From assembly GCF_000720475.1 (NCBI RefSeq), contig NZ_JOAP01000015.1:164145-228144 (forward strand): 64,000 bases of DNA, given 5' to 3'. The stretch's first letter is position 1, and every line of letters begins with the position of its first letter. Shown piece after piece: positions 23,533 through 33,614 of the stretch. Source of the DNA: Streptomyces aureocirculatus. Its GTDB lineage: Bacteria > Actinomycetota > Actinomycetes > Streptomycetales > Streptomycetaceae. The notes below the pieces were generated by a model. The model saw nothing but the letters and a program-made list of their open reading frames with translations. It was not told where the DNA came from and made no database searches. The position numbers were made by a program, and so were the translations under genes.

Positions 23533-23879
23533 GGGGCCCGTCTCCCGAGGGCTGAGGGAACCCCCCTCTCCCGCGGACTGAGAGGAAACCCCGCCCTCTC
23601 GGACAGTCAGTGACAGGTTGATAAACAGGGGCATGCTGGCGAGCCAGTGACTCCGCTGACTGCTCAAGCAGGTCGGCGGCCATCGAAGCCGGGCCGTCCC
23701 TGGGCCGTGCGAGGCTGCTCGGCAGTGGCTGTCGTCGACAGTCGGTGACAGATCAGCTACCGGGGTGTGCTGGGAACGTCCAGGTCACGACCCCCGGCCA
23801 GTACTGGTTTCCTCCGGGAGGTGGCTGTCAGGCAAGATGGGGTGTATCTGCCCACACACTGATTGCCGGACGGTTCCTC
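23533..23879. other. intergenic region before ettA
   Basis: No gene over 347 bp. Two near-identical 15-bp direct repeats, GACAGTCAGTGACAG (23602-23616) and GACAGTCGGTGACAG (23737-23751), lie 135 bp apart and might be binding sites. The first 60 bp repeat a CTCTCCCG/CTGAG motif three times, a decayed tandem duplication after the surface-protein stop. I see no clear ribosome binding site before the ettA TTG start. Confidence 0.4.
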
Positions 23880-25544
<1,665 letters not shown>

Positions 25545-25545
25545 C

Positions 25546-26028
25546 ATGGCCCGACACCTCTACAACTGCCCACTGCGGTGGTCGGACATGGACGCCTTCG
25601 GGCACGTCAACAACGCCGTCTTCCTGCGGTATCTGGAAGAGGCGCGGATCGACTTCATGTTCCGGCTCTCGACCGAGGACGAAGGGCCCTCGTTCTCCGG
25701 CGGGTCCGTCGTGGCGCGGCACGAGATCGACTACCTGCGGCCATTGGTGCACCGGCACGAGCCGGTGACCATCGAGTCATGGGTCACGAAGATCGGTGCC
25801 GCCTCGCTGACGGTCTCGTACGAGATAAAGGACCCCGAGCCGGGCGGGCAGGTGTACGTACGGGCCTCGACGGTCGTCGTGCCCTTCGACCTGAAGGCGC
25901 AGCGTCCGCGGCGGATCACCGCCGAGGAGCGGGCCGTCCTTGAGGAGTACCGCCCCGAGAACGCCGCCGGAGCCGTGGGCGCCGCGGCGGTCCGGGGCGC
26001 GGGCGGTTCGGGGGCGCTCGTCGCATGA
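25546..26028 (+). CDS. acyl-CoA thioesterase, hotdog fold (4HBT)
   Basis: A 160-aa single hotdog domain. RWSDMDAFGHVNNAVFLRYL contains the catalytic Asp (D in DxxGHVNN) of 4-hydroxybenzoyl-CoA thioesterase/YbgC-type enzymes, followed by EEARIDFMFR, which begins the long central helix. Downstream strands are VVARHEIDYLRPL and SLTVSYEIKD. It hydrolyses an acyl-CoA; the substrate is unknown. It begins 1 bp after the ettA stop and overlaps the next gene by 4 bp (ATGA), so the three genes are probably one transcript. Confidence 0.88.
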   Translation: MARHLYNCPLRWSDMDAFGHVNNAVFLRYLEEARIDFMFRLSTEDEGPSFSGGSVVARHEIDYLRPLVHRHEPVTIESWVTKIGAASLTVSYEIKDPEPGGQVYVRASTVVVPFDLKAQRPRRITAEERAVLEEYRPENAAGAVGAAAVRGAGGSGALVA

Positions 26029-26711
26029 CCGTGCGACTGCACCTCGCCGATGCCGGGGAAGCGGCGGATCTCGCCGCCTTCCTGGCCCGGCTGATCCATT
26101 ACGACAAGGCGGCCGCGGTGCGGCTGCAGGCCATGGGGGACACCCTCGCGGTGTTCGGACGGCCGCCGTCGTTCGAGGTGCTCGCCATTCGTACGGCGCG
26201 CCTCGCCAAACCGTACGAGCACGGACTCGACAAGTCGCTCGACATCACCGTCTCCGCGGGCGAGTTGCTGGAGCGCGTGGCGGACGCGGACACGTCCGTG
26301 GAGACGGCGGGGACCGTCGTCGTGCCCGCCGCCGTCACGGGGCCGCCGTGGGCGGGGGTGCTGCCGCCCCGGGGCGGGTGGCGGCAGGTACCTGGGCTGC
26401 CCCCGATGGGGGAGGTGCGGGCCCTGGTGAAGGCGGCTGTCGCCGAATTCCGGGCGCGGGTCGAGGAGTTGGCGCCTGAGCGGCGGGTGCGGAGTGAGCT
26501 GGACCGGGTGGGGCGGGAGATCTGGGCCCGGTGTCTGGGCGGGACCGAGGTGCCCGTGCGGGCCGCGCATGCCGCGCAGGCCTTGGGGTTCTTGCGGGGC
26601 GACGTCATCGACCTGCTGTCGGCCGGGCACTGGCTGCGGTTGCGTACGCCCTACGGGTCCGTCGCCCTGCGTCGGGCGGGGGTCGGGGCGCTTTCCGTCA
26701 CGCCCACATAG
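26025..26711 (+). CDS. conserved actinobacterial protein of unknown function
   Basis: A 228-aa soluble protein. I do not recognise a catalytic family. Segments that look conserved are HLADAGEAADLAAFLARLIHY, ALVKAAVAEFRARVEEL and AAHAAQALGFLRG, suggesting a mixed alpha/beta N-terminus and a helical C-terminus. There is no signal peptide or membrane helix. It overlaps the thioesterase by 4 bp (ATGA), so translation is coupled. The association with EttA and a thioesterase gives no clear role. Confidence 0.8.
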   Translation: MTVRLHLADAGEAADLAAFLARLIHYDKAAAVRLQAMGDTLAVFGRPPSFEVLAIRTARLAKPYEHGLDKSLDITVSAGELLERVADADTSVETAGTVVVPAAVTGPPWAGVLPPRGGWRQVPGLPPMGEVRALVKAAVAEFRARVEELAPERRVRSELDRVGREIWARCLGGTEVPVRAAHAAQALGFLRGDVIDLLSAGHWLRLRTPYGSVALRRAGVGALSVTPT

Positions 26712-26734
26712 CGGCGCCGTACGCCGGGGCTGTG

Positions 26735-26784
26735 CCCACCCGTTCCGCCCTGGGGAACGCCTGCCCACAGCGGGAACGGGTGGG
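26735..26784. terminator. bidirectional terminator hairpin
   Basis: A perfect 12-bp inverted repeat (CCCACCCGTTCC / GGAACGGGTGGG) between the convergent genes ending at 26711 and 26791. Confidence 0.7.
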
Positions 26785-26790
26785 ACGGGC

Positions 26791-27195
26791 TCAGTCGGGG
26801 GTGTTCAGCATGGAGGCTGCCGCGTAGGTGAGGTAGCTCCAGAGGGTGTGTTCGTGTTCCTCGGAGAGGTTCAGGGTGTCGACGGCTGTGCGCATGTGCT
26901 TGAGCCAGGCGTCGTGGGCCTCCCTGTTGACCGTGAAGGGCGCGTGGCGCATGCGAAGGCGCGGGTGGCCGCGGTTGTCGCTGTAGGTGCGGGGGCCGCC
27001 CCAGTACTGCATCAGGAACAGCGCGAGGCGCTCCTCGGCCGGGCCCAGATCCTCCTCCGGGTACATCGGCCGGAGCAGCGGGTCCTCCGCGACTCCCTGG
27101 TAGAACACGTGCACCAGGCGCCTGAAGGTCTCCTCGCCGCCGACCTGTTCGTAGAAGGTCTGCTCCTGAAGCGTGCCGCGCGGGATCTCATTCAC
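26791..27195 (-). CDS. glbO: group II truncated haemoglobin (GlbO-type)
   Basis: A 134-aa protein with the 2-on-2 globin pattern: FYEQVGGEETFRRLVHVFYQ, DPLLRPMYPEEDLGPAEERL, then LFLMQYWGGPRTYSDNRGHPRLRMRHAPF. The proximal (F8) histidine is expected in the RMRHAPF segment, and the GGPRTYSxxRGHPRLR stretch with the following Trp (DAWLKHM) is diagnostic of group II. It binds haem and O2, with proposed roles in O2/NO chemistry. The gene is divergent from the methyltransferase gene that starts at 27281, with a short shared promoter region. Confidence 0.92.
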   Translation of the reverse strand: MNEIPRGTLQEQTFYEQVGGEETFRRLVHVFYQGVAEDPLLRPMYPEEDLGPAEERLALFLMQYWGGPRTYSDNRGHPRLRMRHAPFTVNREAHDAWLKHMRTAVDTLNLSEEHEHTLWSYLTYAAASMLNTPD

Positions 27196-27280
27196 CCCTC
27201 CATGGTCTCAGACACGCCGGACGAGGACGGAAGGCTTAGGACCACTCGCATCGGGCGGCCACGGGCAGCACAGTAGGGGT

Positions 27281-28270
27281 ATGGGTGCGCACGCTCCGCT
27301 CGGCAGGGAACCCGACCCCGCGCAGGCCGCCGAGGCGCGGGCCGCACTGGTGCGGGAGATCGAGGCCGGCGGGGCCTGGGACCACGATCCTGCCTGGCGG
27401 GAGGCGTTCCAGGCGGTGCCGCGCCACCTCTTCGTGCCGTACTACTACGTGAGCACGACCGGTGCGTACGAACGGCTGTGGGGCGAGGACCCCGATCCGG
27501 TACGGCGGGCGCGGTGGCTGCGCGGCGCGTACGCGGACGCGCCGCTCGCGACCCGGGTACGGGACGGCGAGCTGGTCTCCTCCAGCAGCCAGCCCTCGCT
27601 GATGGCCAAGATGCTGGTGGAGCTCGCGGTCGGTGACGGGGCCCGGCACGACGTACTGGAGATCGGCGCGGGTACGGGCTACAACGCGGCGCTGCTCGCC
27701 CACCGGCTCGGGGACGAGCGCGTCACGACCGTCGACCTCGACCCCGACATCACGGAGTCCGCGCGGCAGCACCTCAGGACCGCCGGGTACCGGCCTGCCG
27801 TGGTCACCGGTGACGGCGCCGGGGGCTGCCCGCAGCGGGCGCCCTTCGACCGGATCATCGCGACCTGCTCGCTGGACGCGGTGCCGCGGGCCTGGCTCGC
27901 GCAGTGCCGTCCGGGCGCGCGGGTGCTCGCGCCGCTGGCGACGGGGCTCATCGCCCTGCGGGTCACGGACGCCGAGCACGCTCAGGGGCGCTTCCTGCAC
28001 ACGCCCGCGTACTTCGTGCCGCTGCGCGGCGGCAGCGGCCGGACCCGGCCGGAGCAGCACATCGGCGGGCTGCCCCGGCGCGCGCTGCAGAACGAGCTGT
28101 TCCGGTTCCTGCTCGAACTCACCGCGGGCAGCCTCGATCCGTACGAGGCGCTCGCGCTGTGGCAGCGGGAGCGGCGGCCCGTGCGGGAGCGCTTCGGGGT
28201 CACCATCAGCGGAGAGTACGAGTGGGCGTGGCTGGACGACCCCGAAGGGCCGTACGCCTGGCCGCTGTGA
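27281..28270 (+). CDS. PCMT-like SAM-dependent methyltransferase
   Basis: A 329-aa protein related to protein-L-isoaspartate O-methyltransferase. AFQAVPRHLFVP and SSSSQPSLMAKMLVELAV precede motif I VLEIGAGTGYNAALLA, followed by TTVDLDPDITESARQHL and PFDRIIATCSLDAVPRAWL. A C-terminal extension of about 110 residues (RRALQNELFRFLLELT, YEWAWLDDPEG) replaces the usual short PCMT end. It is longer than canonical PCMT (about 215 aa), as in the actinobacterial stand-alone group; repair of isoaspartyl damage is plausible but the substrate is unknown. ATG 27281 is preferred; the open frame runs back to 27173 inside the divergent globin gene region. Confidence 0.85.
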   Translation: MGAHAPLGREPDPAQAAEARAALVREIEAGGAWDHDPAWREAFQAVPRHLFVPYYYVSTTGAYERLWGEDPDPVRRARWLRGAYADAPLATRVRDGELVSSSSQPSLMAKMLVELAVGDGARHDVLEIGAGTGYNAALLAHRLGDERVTTVDLDPDITESARQHLRTAGYRPAVVTGDGAGGCPQRAPFDRIIATCSLDAVPRAWLAQCRPGARVLAPLATGLIALRVTDAEHAQGRFLHTPAYFVPLRGGSGRTRPEQHIGGLPRRALQNELFRFLLELTAGSLDPYEALALWQRERRPVRERFGVTISGEYEWAWLDDPEGPYAWPL

Positions 28271-28299
28271 GGCGGTCGCCGGGCGTACGGCCCTTCGGG
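28241..28299. terminator. long palindromic terminator between convergent genes
   Basis: Perfect 18-bp arms (CCCGAAGGGCCGTACGCC at 28241-28258 and its complement at 28282-28299). The left arm lies inside the last codons of the methyltransferase gene. It should stop transcription in both directions, separating it from the FHA gene ending at 28319. Confidence 0.85.
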
Positions 28300-28318
28300 G
28301 GCCCCGTAGGGGTCGGTC

Positions 28319-30508
28319 TCAGTCGCGGCGGACGGTGATCGTCGTCCAGGCGCCCACATGCACCCGGTCACCGTCCTGGAGCGGGACAGGGACGAAGGGC
28401 TGGATGGGCTCCTCGCCACCGTTGACCGTGGTTCCGTTGGTCGAGTTCTGGTCGACGACCGCCCAGTTGCCGTCCGGCTGCTGGACCAGGACCGCGTGCT
28501 GGTGCGAGACGCCCGGGTCCTCCGGCGGCACCGCCAGGTCGATGTCGGGGGTGTCGCCGGTGGAGTGGCGGCGGCGGCCGATCGTGATCTGGTTGCCGAT
28601 CATCGGACGCTGCTGCTCCGGGGAGTACGCGGGCAGGTTCAGACCCGCGGCCTCGGGGCCGCTGCGCCGCATCATCGCCATGAAGTACTCACGGTCGGGA
28701 CCGATGGTCGCCGTCCAGGTACCCGGGCCCTGCGGCTGGGGCGGCGGCTGCGACTGCTGCTGACCGGGGCCAGGGCCGGGGTAGCCCTGCTGGGGCTGCT
28801 GGGACTGCTGCGCCGGGCCGCCGGGTCCGCCCTGGCCGGGGCCGCCCTGACCACCGGGGCCGCCCTGGCCGGGGGCCGTGGACGACGGGGGCGAGATCAT
28901 CCAGTCGTCACCGCCGCCTCCGCCGCCGAAGGGCTGCGCGGACGGGCCGCCGGGTCCGCCCTGGCCGGGCGGGGGCGGGCCCTGCGGCGCGGTGGTCTCC
29001 TGCGGGTACGCGGGGGGTGCCGGGGGGCCGCCCTGCTGGTGGAAGGCCTGTGGGGCCCCGGGTGGGTTCGAGCCGGGGCCACCCGGGCCGCCGGGGGTGT
29101 TGGGACCGCCGGGGCTGTTGGGGCCGCCGGTGTTGCCGCCGCCGTTGCCGAACGGCGGGATCGGCTCCGCCGGGCGGTTCATCTGTGAGGGGCGGGAGCC
29201 CTGGTAGTCGAGGCCTTCCTGGCCGGGGCCGGGTCGGCCGCCTTCGGGAGCGCCGGGGCCGTTCGGGCCACCCGGGGCGCCGGGACCGCCCGGGCCACCG
29301 GGGCCGCCGGGGCCGGGAGGGGGCGGGGGAGGGCCCTGGTGGAACGGCTGGCCGCCGGGACCGCCAGGCCCACCGGGGCCGGGGCCGTGTCCGCCGGGGC
29401 CGGAGCTGCCGGGACCGCCATGCCCGCCGGGACCGGAGCTGCCGGGGCCGGGGCCACCAGGACCGCCGGGACCAGGTCCACCAAAGCCGGGCCCGCCCGG
29501 GCCGCCGGGGCCGGGGCCGTGCCCGCCGGGCCCACCAAAGCCAGGCCCGCCAGGCCCACCGGGGCCCCCAGGGCCACCAGGACCGAATCCACCGGGTCCC
29601 CCGGGGCCGCCGGGCCCGCTCGTGGGCAGCGGCGGATTAGGCGCGGCAGGCGTGTACGACGTGGCCGTACCCGTCAGGAAGTTCCACCGGCACTCCTCGC
29701 AGAACGGGGCGTTGGACTCGCGGGGCGTGCGGCACTGGGGGCAGAGCTCGGGCTCGCCGCCGCGGTCCGGGACAGCGGACAGATGCGGGCGGCCGGGCTG
29801 ACCGGGGCCACCGGGGCCTCCGTGCGGGCCAGGCCCACCGTGCTGACCGGGACCACCGTGCTGGCCGGGACTGCCAGGCTGACCCGGGCCGCCGGGAGCA
29901 CCCAGGCCCCCGTGCTGGCCGGGACCTCCGTGCTGACCGGGACCACCAGGCTGCCCCGGGCCGCCGGGACCACCGGGGCCTCCGTGCTGACCGGGACCAC
30001 CGGGCTGGCCAGGACCAACGGGACCACCGTGCTGGCCGGGACCACCCGGACCCCCGTGCTGACCAGGGCCCCCGGGCCCACCGGGGCCGCCATACGGACC
30101 GGGACCACCCGGCTGACCAGGACCCCCCGGCCCACCGGGGCCACCGTGCTGACCGGGACCGTGCTGGCCGGGACCACCAGGCTGCCCCGGCGCAGGCGGA
30201 TATCCGTACCCGGCGGGCTGCCCGGGGCCACCGTGCTGACCAGGGCCACCGTGCTGCCCAGGATCACCGTGCTGGGCGGGACCCCCCGGCTGACCGGGAC
30301 CCCCCGGCTGACCGGGACCCCCCGGCTGACCGGGGCCACCAGGCTGGCCGGGACCACCGTGCTGGCCCCCCGCAGGCGGCGGATACCCGTACCCAGCGGC
30401 CGGAGGCGGCGGGGGAGGCGGCGGAGGTACGGCACCGGCCATGCGGTGACCGCAGACCTCGCACCAGTCGTCGGAACCCGACTGGTGTCCGTTCGGGCAG
30501 GTCGGCAT
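28319..30508 (-). CDS. FHA-domain protein with zinc ribbons and collagen-like linker
   Basis: A 729-aa protein. Residues 1-22 form a zinc ribbon (CPNGH...CEVCGH). A huge Pro/Gly/Gln-rich region follows, with PGGPGQ/GGPGQHG repeats, split near residue 250 by a second zinc ribbon (CPQCRTPRES...FCEECRW). The last 100 residues are an FHA domain: ITIGRRRHSTGDTPDIDLAV, VSHQHAVLV and DQNSTNGTTVNG. The GR, SxxH and NxTNGT residues that bind phosphothreonine are intact. It probably docks to a Thr-phosphorylated partner of the PknG kinase encoded upstream in the same run. It is the last gene of that minus-strand run, 103 bp after the vWA gene. Confidence 0.88.
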   Translation of the reverse strand: MPTCPNGHQSGSDDWCEVCGHRMAGAVPPPPPPPPPAAGYGYPPPAGGQHGGPGQPGGPGQPGGPGQPGGPGQPGGPAQHGDPGQHGGPGQHGGPGQPAGYGYPPAPGQPGGPGQHGPGQHGGPGGPGGPGQPGGPGPYGGPGGPGGPGQHGGPGGPGQHGGPVGPGQPGGPGQHGGPGGPGGPGQPGGPGQHGGPGQHGGLGAPGGPGQPGSPGQHGGPGQHGGPGPHGGPGGPGQPGRPHLSAVPDRGGEPELCPQCRTPRESNAPFCEECRWNFLTGTATSYTPAAPNPPLPTSGPGGPGGPGGFGPGGPGGPGGPGGPGFGGPGGHGPGPGGPGGPGFGGPGPGGPGGPGPGSSGPGGHGGPGSSGPGGHGPGPGGPGGPGGQPFHQGPPPPPPGPGGPGGPGGPGAPGGPNGPGAPEGGRPGPGQEGLDYQGSRPSQMNRPAEPIPPFGNGGGNTGGPNSPGGPNTPGGPGGPGSNPPGAPQAFHQQGGPPAPPAYPQETTAPQGPPPPGQGGPGGPSAQPFGGGGGGDDWMISPPSSTAPGQGGPGGQGGPGQGGPGGPAQQSQQPQQGYPGPGPGQQQSQPPPQPQGPGTWTATIGPDREYFMAMMRRSGPEAAGLNLPAYSPEQQRPMIGNQITIGRRRHSTGDTPDIDLAVPPEDPGVSHQHAVLVQQPDGNWAVVDQNSTNGTTVNGGEEPIQPFVPVPLQDGDRVHVGAWTTITVRRD

Positions 30509-30611
30509 GTCGGCGCTTCCCCCTCTCCTTCTCCGGCCCGAGGGCCGTAGGCACTGCTTGCGTTGCGTTCCGTTGCTTCCGCGGGCGCGGGCGCGGGACC
30601 GGCAGGGCGTA

Positions 30612-31955
30612 CTACTTCTTCACGCGGACCGTCTTCGTCGAGCGCGTTTCGAGCGTCATCTCGTCCGCCTCGGCGACCCGCGCCTTCAATCGAACAGTAC
30701 CTGTCGCGGCGTCGACCACGTCCACCACCTTGGAAAGGAGCTTGGCGGTGTCCTCGTTGCCGGAGGCGCTCGCGAGCTGAACGGCACGGCCCAGCTTGGC
30801 CGTTGCGCCGTCGAAGTCGCCCGATTTGCGGGCGTCGAGACCCTGTTGGATGGCTTGTGCCAGTTCCGCCTGGCCTGTGTAGTGCGCGACCTGCGGATTG
30901 ATGCAGGTGGAGGACGCCATGTCATCCGTCCAGACCGCCCTGACCAGGCCCTGGGACAGGGTCTGCACGGTGCCGTCCGCGGCCGGTACGACCAGCGAGA
31001 CCCGGGCCGCGAGCATCTCCTGGCCGAGCTCGGCACCGGGGACGCGGACGCATACGTGGTAGTCACGGGACTCGTCGCCCCAGGACCCCGTGGGGTAGTC
31101 GCCCGCACGGGGACCCGCCTCGGTGCGGCGGTCGGTCAACTCCTCGACCGTGGGTGCCACTTGCTTGACGTACATGATCTCCACGCCCATGGGTGTCCAC
31201 AGCCGCAGGCTGACGTCGGCGACCTCCTTGCCCATGGCCGCCTCCATCATCTGTGTGAAGTCGGCGGCGAGCCCCGCGGGGTCGGCGACGATGTCGGCGC
31301 TGCCGAGCAGGGCCGAGGCGATGCCTGTGACCTCTTTCACTTCCCAGTCGGTGCCGACGCCGCGGGCGTCACAGGTGAACCGGCCCGCGCAGGCGTCGAG
31401 GGAGGCGCGCAGATCCTCGGGTGACTCGTGTTCGTTGCGGCCGTCGGTGAGCAGGATGCCGTGTCTGATGGCGACGTCGGCGGAGGCGAGGAGCCGGTCG
31501 GCCAGGCGCAGCCAGGTGCCGATGGCGGTGCCGCCGCCCGCGCTGAGTTTGCGCAGCGCCTCCTTGGCCTGGGCGCGCGTCTGCGGGCTCGCGACGGCGA
31601 GGCGGCCGCCGCCGGGGTAGATCTCCTTGGCGATGTGGGTGCCGCCGATGACGGCGAAGTGGACACCGTCGCGTACGGCGTCGACGGCGGCGGCGGTGGC
31701 GTCGCGGGCGCCGCGCATCTTCGTCGGCGGGTAGTCCATGGAGCCCGAACAGTCGACCATGATCGCGACTGCGGCGTCCGGGCCCTGGGCGGCGGAGTAC
31801 AGGTGGGGCGCGCCGACCGCGGAGCCGACCGTGCCGCCGCCGGTGGAGGTGACCGTGGCGATCGCGTTGACCTCCCGGCCGCCTTCGGGCAGGTACTCGT
31901 TCTGGTACACGTCCACAGTGAACTGCGGAACGTTCGACTTGGAGAAAATGGCCAT
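30612..31955 (-). CDS. von Willebrand factor A domain protein (TerY-like)
   Basis: A 447-aa cytoplasmic protein. The N-terminal 70 residues are beta-rich. The vWA domain has an intact MIDAS: IMVDCSGSMDYP (DxSxS), the Thr in GGGTAIGTW, and Asp in LLTDGRNEH. The C-terminal part has a beta domain (DYHVCVRVPGAEL) and a helical segment with KSGDFDGATAKLGRAVQLA, a TPR-like pair. There is no signal peptide. It lies between PP2C and FHA genes. Known TerY-P triads combine a vWA protein, PP2C phosphatase and Ser/Thr kinase, and this arrangement with PknG nearby fits that logic. Confidence 0.88.
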   Translation of the reverse strand: MAIFSKSNVPQFTVDVYQNEYLPEGGREVNAIATVTSTGGGTVGSAVGAPHLYSAAQGPDAAVAIMVDCSGSMDYPPTKMRGARDATAAAVDAVRDGVHFAVIGGTHIAKEIYPGGGRLAVASPQTRAQAKEALRKLSAGGGTAIGTWLRLADRLLASADVAIRHGILLTDGRNEHESPEDLRASLDACAGRFTCDARGVGTDWEVKEVTGIASALLGSADIVADPAGLAADFTQMMEAAMGKEVADVSLRLWTPMGVEIMYVKQVAPTVEELTDRRTEAGPRAGDYPTGSWGDESRDYHVCVRVPGAELGQEMLAARVSLVVPAADGTVQTLSQGLVRAVWTDDMASSTCINPQVAHYTGQAELAQAIQQGLDARKSGDFDGATAKLGRAVQLASASGNEDTAKLLSKVVDVVDAATGTVRLKARVAEADEMTLETRSTKTVRVKK

Positions 31956-31990
31956 GGACGTTGCTCCCCCCTAGGACTTTCTTCCACAGA

Positions 31991-32078
31991 CCTCGTGAGA
32001 CCGGACCTGGTGAGACCGGACCTCGTGCCGCCGGACTTCGTGCCGCCGGACCCCGCGCCGCCGGACGTCGTGCCCCCC
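31991..32078. repeat. 15-bp tandem repeats between vWA and PP2C genes
   Basis: Five units of CCTCGTGAGACCGGA/CCTCGTGCCGCCGGA type plus a partial sixth, filling most of the 136-bp gap. It lies in the leader of the vWA gene, 36 bp or more upstream of its start. It is non-coding on the gene strand. Confidence 0.85.
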
Positions 32079-32091
32079 ACCGCCGCCCGCG

Positions 32092-33612
<1,521 letters not shown>

Positions 33613-33614
33613 CT

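Noticed and set aside
29339..30550. 403-aa plus-strand ORF opposite the FHA gene
   Set aside because: A Thr/Gly/Ala-repeat shadow of the collagen-like region; the minus-strand frame has zinc ribbons and an FHA domain.
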